64,000 bases of DNA from Mallotus nudiflorus. Taxonomy: Eukaryota > Streptophyta > Magnoliopsida > Malpighiales > Euphorbiaceae. A program made the position numbers and the translations under genes. Positions 21,601 through 33,600 of the stretch are shown piece by piece (the first letter of the stretch is position 1; each line of letters begins with the position of its first letter). The notes below the pieces were generated by a model. That model did no database searches, was not told where the DNA came from, and saw only the letters and a list, made by a program, of their open reading frames with translations. The stretch covers positions 3,008,501 to 3,072,500 of the forward strand of contig CANTUR010000279.1 in assembly GCA_947683625.1 (NCBI GenBank), written 5' to 3'.

Positions 21601-24600
21601 ATTTTGTCAACGATCACAATCTTGGATATAATTGTGCATATGGTCCTTTGGCTAGAGGTGACGTGATTATCCACATATGGTTGGTTATAGTTTGTTACTG
21701 CCAACATACTTGTGCTAATCATATATGAGTATATAGCACGTGGTGGCTCTAGTCAATTATATGTAAGGATGAGTGATTGGCCAAGATGGAATTCATTTTT
21801 TGGAGTTAACAAAGATAAGATCTTATTCTATACACGTTATTCTAGATGAATAAGTACTTGGCCAGGTTAAACTCTACTTGCCCAAAGTAGTTTCAATGCT
21901 AGAAAAGATTCTCTATTAGTGGTCGTGTTTTATTGAGAATTTAACTGAAGATGAGTTCATATGATTGATGCAATTAGAGTTTTTGACTTGACTATGACTC
22001 TAGTTTATATCGAAATCTTTGTAATGAAGGGACACCTAGTGTACGACAATTATGTGTGATGTTTTTTATGGATATATGGAAAATATTCATTTTTAGTTGG
22101 ATAGTCGTGACATCTGTATTAGGAGTTATTAACAACTTATGAGAGCTAAATGTTAGGTTGGAAAGAGTTTTCATAGTATTAAACGTTAGTATTATTTCCA
22201 TTGCCAATTGGAACTTAAACCTAGCAAGTTACACCAATTATGACAATTATTGATTTAATTATTAATTAAAGAGTTTAATTAAATAATTAAATTAATTTAG
22301 ATTTGTGTATTACAGGAATCTAGTATATCCTAAAATTTAATTCAAAAAGTTAGTAATACTTGTCAATTTGGATTTGATTAAATATGAGATACTGAGTTGA
22401 AGAAACAAATTGATATTTATCTTTAATTAGTGATATATATGGGTCATTAGATGGACTATAAGGATATATCAATTTGAATGAGATATGAGTTTTAGTCTTT
22501 TAATTTGTTTGGTTGACATGAGCCTTTTTTAAGACTTGAACGAAGCCCAAGATATCAATTCAATCTCAATTTTATTAGGTGTTAATGAGGTTAGAATTAA
22601 TGTTATTCTTGTTACCAAACAAATTCCAACTAAAAGGTGTGTAAGCATGTGTGCCAACTGAGAATTTGCTTTAAATGCAAGTGTGTGCATGTGTGCTACC
22701 TAAGCATTTGCTTTATATGCAAGTGTTTGAATATGTGACACATAAACATTTAATTTGTATGCAAATGTATGCATGAAAGATGCCTAGCACTTATGATATA
22801 TATAAGTTGTTTTAGTGAAGGACGTAGAATACTTTCACTACAAGTTTAATTCCTTCACTATTAAATTGCTTCGCCTTGCAGGAAGTCCAAATGAGGAGCA
22901 TAGTCACCAAGAAACTTAGAGACTTTAGTTTTGGAGAATATTTTATGTTTTCTTTTTCCAGTTTTTTTTCTCATTTTCCTTATTTTTTAGTTTTCCATTT
23001 TCTAAAATAGAAAACATAAAAACAAAAAATCAATTTGTTTCACTTTTCATTTTGTAATTTTTTTATTTACATAATTTTTTTATTAAATTTGTTTTAATAA
23101 TTTTTATTTAATATAATAATATATATTGTTGTGATGGTGGTGGTGGTGGTGGTGGTGGTAGGGGAGGTTGTGGTGGTGGAGGAGGTTACAGTGGAGGTTG
23201 TGATGATGATGGAGGTAAGGTACGTTGTGGTGGTGGTGGTGGTGGTGGCGGTGGCGGGTGGCGGTGGAGGTAGTAGAGGTTGTGGTGGTGGTGCTGATAA
23301 GGAAGGTTGTGGTGGTAGTGGTGGTGTTGGAGGTAGTGGTGATTGTAATGGTGGTGGTAATTGTTGTGGTGGTGGTGGTGGTAATTGTTGTGGTGGTGGT
23401 GGTGATGGTAATTGTGGTGGTAAGGAAGGTTGTGGTAGTGGTGGTGGTGGTGGTGGTGGACATGGTGGTGTTGGAGGTCGTGGTGATTGCAGTAGTGGTG
23501 GTGATTGTTGTGGTGGTGGTGGTGGTGATTGTTTTGGTGGTAATGGTGGTGGTTGTGGTGGTAGTAGTGATTAAGGAGGTAATAGTAATGTCAAAATATT
23601 AATTGAAAAATTTGGAAAACATTTTTTGTTAGTTTTCTAAAACCTTTTATAATTTAGAAAATAGTTTTCTAGTTTTTAAATTAGAAAATATCATATCTAA
23701 ACAATAACTTCTATTTTCTAGTTTTCTTGAAAATTTTTTCCAGAAAACAGTTTTTGTTTTCTAAAACTAAACAAGCCCTTAGTCATGGAGGACCTTAAGC
23801 ATGAAGAATCTTCAACCTTAAAGAGCTTCACTAGGAAGGATCTTCAAGCTTAAGGAGCTTTACCTTGAAAGATCTTCAAGCTTAAAGAGCTTTGCCATGA
23901 AGGATTTCAAACTTAAGGAGCTTCACCATGAAGGATCTTCAACCTTAAGGAGCTTTTCCATGAAGGTTCTTCAAACCTTAAGGATCTTTACCGTGAAGGA
24001 ACTTCACCAGTTACAACAATTCGGATGTAGCAAAGGCGTGTGGTGCGCATGTGTCTAGAATAGATTAATTTAAAAAATTCAACCTATCGTTAGCCTTGAT
24101 GAAAGCAAGAACCCTAACTCCAAGACCAAAAATCATAAATTTTAACACAACCAAAGAGGCATTACAACATCAATCGAGCAATCAAACAAGTGAGATTTGT
24201 AACACTTACAAAAACTCTTTGTTAGTAGCACGCTTAATAAGCTTTGTGTTCCGGTTGAAATGGATTTTCAAGCTTCCAATTTCCTAAGTGTAAAGTCTCT
24301 AGCATGAGAAACACGAGTCACACAAATATGACTTCAAGCTTGAACGCACATGAAACGATAAGTTATCTCTTTTAGTGATCCTAAATAACTTGCAAGACGT
24401 TTTTCCAGGCATGGAGGATGTAGGACTTGGTAGAACTTCCAAAAGATGAGAATAGAAGAAGGGAACAATGTACAATATTTTTGCAAGCTTTGATCCTTCA
24501 ACGTATGGCTTTAGAACAATGTGCAAGCACAATTATTGTACTCACAATTTCAATCTCTACACGAGGTGGAAGAAGAAAAAGGAAACACTTTACAACTCGA

Positions 24601-27600
24601 GTATTTTTTCTTTGTGTGTGTGTGTGTGTATATATCCTTTACCTCCTTACTACACCTCCTCAAGGAAGCTTCCTAACACCTTTCTTCCACCTTGCTTAAA
24701 GGTGAAGTTCCTTCATGGTGAAGCTCCTTTATGGCGAAGCCTCTTAAGATTGAAAGTTTTTCATGGCGAAGCTCCTTAACGTTGAAGACCCGTCATGCTT
24801 AAGGTCCTTCAAGACTAAGCTCCTTGGACTAAGGCTTTTTGCTTGGCCTTCAAGGCAAAGCAGCTTAATAGTAACGGAATTAGACTTGTAGTAAAAGTTC
24901 TCTATATCTTTCACTAACTTAAGCTTGTGTATATCACAAGTGCTAGATGTTTTTCATGCATGCATTTGCATATAAAGTTAATGCTTTGTCACACATGCAC
25001 ACATTTGCATATAAAGTAAATGTTTAAGTGGTATACATGCATACACTTGCATGTAAAGCAAATGTTTAGGGCTATGTTTAACTCTTAAATAAGGCCCATG
25101 TCAACCAAACAAATTAAATACTAAAGCCTATATCTCATCCAAGTTGATACATCCTTATGCTCCATCTCATGACTTATATATATATATATATATCACTAAT
25201 TAGAGGTAACTATCAATTTGGTCCTTAAACTCAATATCTCTTATTTAATCAAGTTCGAATTGACAAATATTCCTAACCTTTTGAATTAAGACTCAGGATA
25301 TGCTAGACCCCCGCATATGAGCAAATTCAACTCAATTAATTCAATTATTTAATTCAACTCTTTAATCAATAATTAAAATCGATAATTGTCATAATTAGTG
25401 TAACTCGTACGTGTGTGACTTGCTAGTTTCAAGTTCCAATTGATAGTGGGATATAATACTAACTTTTAATATTGTGGAAACTCTTTCCAAGTTAAATGTG
25501 AAAATTTCAATTAATTACATTTAGTTTCCATAAGTCGTGAGTGACTTCTAGCATAGATGTGCTGACTACCCAACTAGTATTGAATGTTTTCCATAGATCC
25601 ACAAGAACTATAGAAGATAATTGTGGTGCACTAAATATCCCTTAGTTACAAGATCTTGATATCGGCTAGAATTGTGATCAAGTTCAACTCTAATTGCCTT
25701 AATCATATGACCTCATATCTAGTCCAATTTCTAATAAATACGACTACTACTAGAAACTTTTTTCTTGTACCGAAACTACTTTGGATAAATCAAGTTTGAC
25801 TTGGCCAAGTACTTATTTATCGATAATAACTTGGATAGTATAGGATCTTATCCTGGTTCTCTCTAGGTAATGAATTCCAATTTGGCTCATCACTCATGTT
25901 TAACATGCTTGATAAACATATTCTTGTTCGAATTTGAGGTTTTGACACGATTAGTTAAACGGGTAGTATTCAGATTATCCATTTTTGTCTTATGCCTGTG
26001 TCTTGACACAACCGTTAATGATTTGCTGATATAAATTCACAACCTTTGTATGTTGAGCTTGCTTAAGTCAATGTACTTCCCTGTTTTGATCTTGTTATTC
26101 CAATTGATCCCTTACCTATAATTCCTGGCTAATGTGTTGGGAGATTTTGATTTAGGTTTGCATTTGAATAGTCCTGCTAAGGTGAGCACAGCAAATAGTT
26201 TACATATTTGGCAAAGGGAATTTAGTGCTAGGGGTGATATCATGACTTGGATCTGCTAGGGGGTTTTACAAATTTTGGTCCAAAATGAGAAGTCCTAGTT
26301 GGCAAAAGGTGAGAGTCAAAGATTCTTCTATGAAAAATGTATGAAATAAAAGGTAGAGAAAGGGTTTCATAAATTGGCTTCATCTATTAACTATGCAAGT
26401 TGCAGGGGTTTATAGAGAAAAAGTGTAGTGTACAGATTAGCAGTTGGAATATATGTGGCCTTCATGATGGAATTAGCCCTATAAAGCTTAAGCAGGTTAT
26501 CTCCTTAATTTTTTGCATAATTTTCTTGTTTCAAGAGATGAAAACAGGGATAGTTGACAATATGATATTAAGGGCATTGACAATATGACAGTAGGGAGCA
26601 TACAAGATTAGGTTTATGGATGGGATGGGAATGTCTTCTTATTGTTGTTTCCAAGTTATGCAATGTTATTAATATTTCCATGGCATTTATGCGAACAGTA
26701 TTTCATTTCATTACTTTTCTAATTTCTTTATCTTTGTTTTCTGTTTGAATTTAACTTTCAGGGTTACCTTGCACAAGTTCTTTCTTTCCAGTATAATCAC
26801 TCTGTAGTTGCCATTGATGCTTCTTCTCATCATGGAAGCATAACAAAGACACGTGCAGAGCGGATAAAGAAACATTATGCAGCTCAGATGCGTAAATTTA
26901 AGTAGGAACTGCAATAATTTTTTTTTTTATTATTTTTTTAAAATTTTAGAAAAGTGTTTGTTGGCCTTACTAAGTAGTGAACCATTAGTTAATAGGTATG
27001 TCAAGATGCATGCAACCATTTTCTTTTTGTGTGTAAATTTGCTATATTATTTTTATGTTGCATTGTTATCTAAGTCCACAATGATTCTTAGAATCCGATT
27101 AAATGTTTTGATCGCCTAAACATGCTAAAGTTAAAATAATGTTTTACCATGAGATATGATGGATTTGATTACTCCACTGAAAGATAGTCTGGTTGTTTGG
27201 TTTTTTTCTTTTTTTGGTCTATCAAAGTTATTGTGTTGGCTTGTTAAGAAATTTTGGTACTGTTTCCTTGCATGTATTGTTGAATTAAGCTAAGGGTTTT
27301 CAGATTGTTTTTGTCCATTTGATTGGCCTAAACACATGATGTCTCTTCAATCAGGTTGTGTTGTCTTTGCTTGTGTAAATGTCAAGTCATTCGATCACAA
27401 CATGAAGACTGAACTTGGGGTTAGGATACAAGTTATGGATACCTATAAAATGTAAAATTAGAGAGTTTTAAGACAAGCCTAGTTGGAGCAAATCATGTGT
27501 AGTATATTTGAGCTTGTGAGTGTTTAGTGAAACTGGGATTTGAGTATAGCAAGCCAAAAGGCAGAGCGGTTTGAGTGGCCTTGTAATCTCCTGTTTTTTT

Positions 27601-30600
27601 TAGAATGTTTCGTTTATCTTCATATGTAAAGATAGGAGATAAACCAAACCATGTTATTTCCTGTGTGCTTTTGAGTTGTTTTTCTTTTGCCATTTTATCT
27701 TCTCTGCTTACTGCTGGTAAGTCCTCGGGGTGTTGCACCACACTTGACTATATTTTCTTGTTTCTTTTATGCACTGGATCTGGTTGGTTGGTATCATAAA
27801 TTCCTTTTTCTATAATGATTGGAGCACTATTTTTGCGTACCTTTTTATTTGTTAATAGCCTTCTTCCCTTCCTTCTGCTTTGTTAGTTCAGGAGACAGGG
27901 TTTTCAATGGACCTAAGACAGTTACATGCCATATAATGGCCAATGACATGTTGAAAGCATTGACTAAAATGTCTATTAATGTGGATGAAGTCAAGCAGCC
28001 AGAATTGGGTAGGGAAGGTTTGGACCGTAAGACTTCATTTGTGCTTGCTGGATTACATGCTTGTGGTGATCTGTCAGTAACGATGCTGAAGTGAGTGCCA
28101 ATTTCTGCCTTTTTCTTTTCTACATTGGAGCTTGCTGGAAATGTTTCTGCAACATTAACTCATCGGACAAACCTACACATTCTTGTATATGGTTTAATAT
28201 TGATGTACTGTTTTTCCCTTTCAATTCTCTCAATTTGTATAGATGAACTAAAAAATGTGTATCTTGTAGAGATTATCTAGAAATAAACTTTGCATAAGAT
28301 GGAAATGATGATTAGTTGATGCCTGTCAAATTTATTATTTTATGCTTTTTTGTTCACATCTTATAAAATTTATCCATTTTGCACTCTTAATAAAGCAAAA
28401 GTTTCATGTTCAGTGTTAAGCTGGGTGCACTGAAGTTGTAGAGGCAGTATTCACTGTAACTGTTGCTTTCAAGCTATGGTCTTGCCTTTCACTCTTAATG
28501 TAATTGTTAACAGCTGTAATTCTGCTGTATACTTTACTAGTGGTGAGTCTTGAGTCACTGTTTCTATGTTTGCTGACCAAATAGGATATACCAGTTTTGT
28601 GCAACAAATGTAACTGAAGAATCATGAATTATATGTACTGTGTAGTACTATATGTAGTATCTTAATGCATTTATGTTAATTTGATCAGGACCTTTTTGGA
28701 GTGTCAAGAAGTCAAAGCAGTTGTTAGCATTGGGTGCTGCTACAACTTGCTATCAGAAGACTGCTTGGATGCGGGTGATTCTCATTGTGGTTTTCCAATG
28801 AGTTCTGGTGTTAAGTCTGCAGGCATATCACTTGGGAAGAATTCACGCGATCTTGCTTGTCAGGTGCATGCATATTTTAGATTTCTTCTATACATATATT
28901 CAATATTTTCATTTGCATAGTTACCTTAGGAATGTGATGTGATCTATCATTAGACCTTTCTGTTTGTTTGGTTACCAACTGATTGCCCCAAAGCAATTGA
29001 AGCTGAGTAATGGAGGGTGCTATACAGGCAAAACAATTAAAGTTGCTAAGGTGGTTGTTGCAAATCACAATAAAGTTCCAGAAGTTTTGACAGTGGTTCA
29101 TGCAGCTTGATATTTTCTGTCTATTTGTGAACATGCTTTCTGGGCCGAACAAACTTCATACTTGTCAATTTACTTCATTATCTTACATGATGATGATCAA
29201 TTGACCATTATTTATGTTACTGCTCATAAAATTTTTCAGAAAAATGAGAAAAATAAATTTAATTAATGCTTTATTGTACAGCACCAGAAATCTGGTTTTT
29301 TAGTCATTTAGGTTAAAACATCTTAATGGATATGCTGTCGTAAAAGCTCATATAAATATAAATTTGGGTCAACAATTTTAGCTTATATGTAGCTACTGCT
29401 AGCAAGATATGGCACTGTTAACATCGTGGCTTAAACTGAAGGAAACTACTAATAATCACTCCTTAGACAGGGATGAAACTGCTAAGGGTTATGTGTTATT
29501 TGCTTGTTAAGATGCCTAGGATTGGATGCATGCAGAGTCATTGACCCACTCTTGTCTAGTGTCCTGAATAATTTGGCATCACTGAAACTACTAAAGCAAA
29601 GAAGAAATTAGAGTCAGTTTTGTCTTTTTGATGCTATAAAAGATAAAAGTGCTTAAAATGCAAAGAATTTCAACTTTCTATGGAGAAATTAAAGCTACTT
29701 TTATAAAACTATGTATCACTCCTTAATCAACATGTTCAGAAACTTCTGTAATTGTTGCAAGGTATCTTATGTGATTAACAGCAAAATATAATATAATTAG
29801 TGTGGCAAGTGTTGCTTTCCTAACCTTTAATTTAGTATAGCACACAAAATATAATATAATTAGTGTGGCAAGGGTTGCTTTCCTAACCTTTAGGTCTCAA
29901 TGCGAATATTCTGGTTTTAATTTGTCTAGAGAGGTGAATTTAGTATAGCACATGAAGCTTGGTTTAATATATCACCTATGTATGATACAAAAGGGAAGAA
30001 GGAGATTGTGCTGTGAGATTGATCATTTAGTTAATTGTACTTCGCTAAATCAATTTTGTTCCATATTTTGATTATGGTCAGACAGTTCAAAAGGTATTAT
30101 TTTTACATTTTAATGTTCTTGTCATTGGGCTAAAACAACTAATTTAAATCCAATGGTACAATGTCTTATCGAATGGATGTTTCTGGCTCTACCGTTGTCT
30201 GCATAACTATAATTTGGCAAATCCAGAGATGACTATCTGTGTAATGCATCCTGGAGTAAAGGACAATCTTATTGATGTCTGTCATTTATCTTGTCAATAT
30301 ATGCAGTGGTTCTTGATAACACTGAGACATCTTGAAACTCTTCTTTACAAATAGTTTTTGTGGCTTCTGTTTTAAGAGCTATGATTTTGTATCTTCACGT
30401 CCACTCCATTTTAAACAATACTGAAAAAACTCACTTCATATAACCTCACTTCACTAGAGCATCATCATGCATGAAAGGGATTGTCTTTTGTGATTTATGA
30501 TAGAGGTTGAGCATGCGGAGTACAGGGGGCCATCCTTCATTGAAAAGGACAAGGGTCATGGGTAGAAGGCCTTTGCTTAATTCATGGACGTCTTTCTTGG

Positions 30601-33600
30601 GAATGATGCACAAAATTTCCTTAGACAAGAATCTAAGAGCAATGAATCTAGTTGCAAACTGGCTTCTATTAATCAGATAGCGCTCGTCCACCCTTTGTTA
30701 ATATTCATGTATACAAAAACATAAAAAAGTTTTCTTAAGCGGAGCATATCTATCTACAGAATAAGGAATGCAAGTAGCCAATAAGAAAATGTTTCCTGTT
30801 ATTGTCATCATATGTCCATAACAATCTTGTATGTTTGTTATTTGGTCATCTAATGTGGTGCTATTTTTTATTTATTTTAGAGCGCAGATAGATGGCGCAG
30901 TCTTGACAAAGATGATGGTATTCAAAATTTTGAGTTGCATGCTTTTCGTGCTGCTTTTCAAATGGTATGCAATATTATTTTATATCATTCTAATGGCTTT
31001 ATATTTGTTCTCTAATTAATTCTTGAAATGTGGCTCAAGTTGCAATATATTTTGTTTACATTTGATTCCACCGTGCATCTTCTCATATCTGTTTGTGCTT
31101 TGGGAAAACAGTCTTTTTGTGGTGCATTAAAAAAGATTACATGGTTTTTATATTTCCCTCATCTTTCGATGCTATTTACATTGTCATCACTATCATCACT
31201 TTGCAAACTGTTACACTTGAGTTCTTAACACTATGATCAGAAGGGAGAGACCAGGGAATAAAGAAAGTCAACCAATTGGGAGACATATATTTATTTAAAA
31301 AGACTTTATAAGTCTTGCACTTGCACATTACTGTCAAGATACATTTTCTTTTTTTTCTTCCTTTTTCTTTGGGAACCTATTTGTTTATTTATTTTTGGCG
31401 GTGAGAGTGTGTGATGGGAAGGTGCTGCAAAGGCACTCTTCCAAGTAAAATATACAAGGCCATCTCCAACCCAAAATGCCAAAATTGTGCAAGTTCTGCA
31501 CTATTTTGATGTATCTACAGTAATTTTTTTCCAACCCATAACACCAATTTTCACACCAAAAGGAATATTCTTTGTATATTCTTTTATATTTTATATTTTT
31601 ATTTCTTCCTTACTTACAAATTATACCATGCTTTTTATTTTATACATATTCACCCAATTTAAATATGAATAATATTATATATAAATAAAATATTATAATT
31701 ATATTAATAAAAAATGTAATTAAATTATGAAAATATTAATTCAATTATTATATAAGTGAAACTAAAATTTAGTAAATATAATTTTAATATTTATTTAATG
31801 TTATTTTATATTCATGTGAGTATATTATTTCTTATGTGCAAATAATTAATAATATATGTAATTAATATAAATAATCATATTAATTTGGAAAATATAAATA
31901 ATAATACATTCAAATAATTTTATATTCTTTAATTAAAAAAATAATGATCATGAAAAGGAAAATAAAATAATGATGTAAAGTTGAAATTGGTCTAAAATAT
32001 TTCAAGTGTAAAAGTATATAACTTGTTTTGTATTTATACAAAACAAAAGAATAAAAGTTAAACAGTGTTTGTTTTTGGCACTGTTCACACATATAAAATT
32101 AGCGTGTTTTGGCTTGGGATTGGAGCTCATCCCACGCCAATTTTTGCACTATTTTGGTGATTAGAGTATGGCTGCTGATGCTCCAAACCCACATATGCAT
32201 GCACGCAAATTGATTTTACAAATGATGTCACACTTGGACTTTTGAATGCTTGAAGAAGAAAGAAATAGAAGCTTATAATGGATGGGAGAGGTTAAGTCCC
32301 CATATCCCAAAGGACAAAGATAAGATAGCAAGACCTTGTTCTTGCATCTTCTTCCTTGTTCTTCTTCCTGTCATTCTAGCATTATTGTGCTCATCCAACT
32401 AATTAATTGGTAAAGAAAACTAGTTAATTTGAAATTGTGGTGATTGTTTCATACTGCCAGCTTTCTTTTAATACAAAGTCTTATTTTATATTGCTAAAGC
32501 TAGACTATTAACTTGAGGTTGCATTTTTCATTTTACATTTTATAACACCACTTAATTATATATCTATGTTAAGCCATGAGTTAATGGCTGAAAACTGACA
32601 TATTTCTTATCATATATTTTTAGTATCTTCCATGAATTTTGCTGCAAATTGAATATAAACTTTCATGTCATGCTTAGATAAAAATTTATACACAAGCCAA
32701 AAAGTTGAACTGCTTTCAGGAAGAGTTAGGCAACATGGACGACATGGAAATCTGAAATTGGGTGAAGGGGAAGGGGAGGGGGGTTTGTGGTTATAGGCTA
32801 GAGTTATTAGAAATTCATTAGAAATAGATGACTATACGGGGCAGTGAAAACTTTTTGCCATGATGATTGGATTGTGAATGTCCCTTATAGTACTTATAGC
32901 TCTGGGTGCATTTGGCTCATAGGATGAAGCTAGGTAGGACTGAACATGACAATATAGTATCAGATGGCTGGTATGGTAGATAAGAAAGACAGAAAAATTA
33001 AAATATAAAATGACTACAATGCCTCATTGTGTATTTAATATATTGCGTTTTATTAAAATATCTATTAATTAAATAAATAATAAAGAATAAAATAAAAATA
33101 AAAATATAAAAAATTATATTGTAAGAATTATTTGTTTATTTATTCTAGAAGAGATAAAATAAATTTTCAATATTATTTTGAAATTTTCTAATATATGTTA
33201 ATTTGTTATTTTTTTTATATTTAAAAGAGTTTTAGCATTTATTTTGAAATTTGGGTAAGATTTTATTTTTTTTAATATTTAGTTTATGTTTTGAGTAGTT
33301 AAGTTGAAATAAGCAAGCTAAAAAACTTATCTTAAACCTTGTCCAACCTTGTTTACTACCTAGACTGCACAAGAAATTACTATTGGGACAGAAAAAGAGT
33401 ACCTTATTTACTGTTGCAATGCATGCGAGTATGAAATTTGTCCTCTGCATTGGTGTCGTGTGTTATGAACCAAATATACTTTTAATTAATCATGGAACGT
33501 GATAGGATTGGATGGGACAAATCACACTTATCCCATGTTTGGAATGCACTTGGGATAGGACCTTGTCCAATACCAATATTATTTTCTTATCCACTCAAGA

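Larger units (their letters stand above)
21755..24015 (+). repeat. Left arm of a large inverted repeat: LTR-like sequence, plus orientation
   Basis: Reading inward it matches the reverse complement of 24700-25905 in order: AATAAGTACTTGGCCA (21849), GGTTGACATGAGCC (22511), paired ATGCAAGTGTKTG motifs (22675-22770) and the CTTAAGGAGCTTCACC repeat. A TATATATAAG box lies near 22797. The copy appears to begin earlier, near 21220. It is split by the insert at about 22930-23780. An LTR origin is inferred from similarity of layout to 51388-52853. Confidence 0.65.

Noticed and set aside
23104..23602. Overlapping Gly/Val-rich and Thr/His-rich open frames on both strands
   Set aside because: A pure triplet repeat has no stops in several frames; composition alone explains the length.
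24299..24779. Cys- and Leu-containing frames between the inverted arms
   Set aside because: No recognisable domain; overlapping frames on both strands; part of repeat spacer.
27493..27799. Open frames in intron 5 on both strands
   Set aside because: No conserved motif and no splice-compatible link to the methyltransferase frame.
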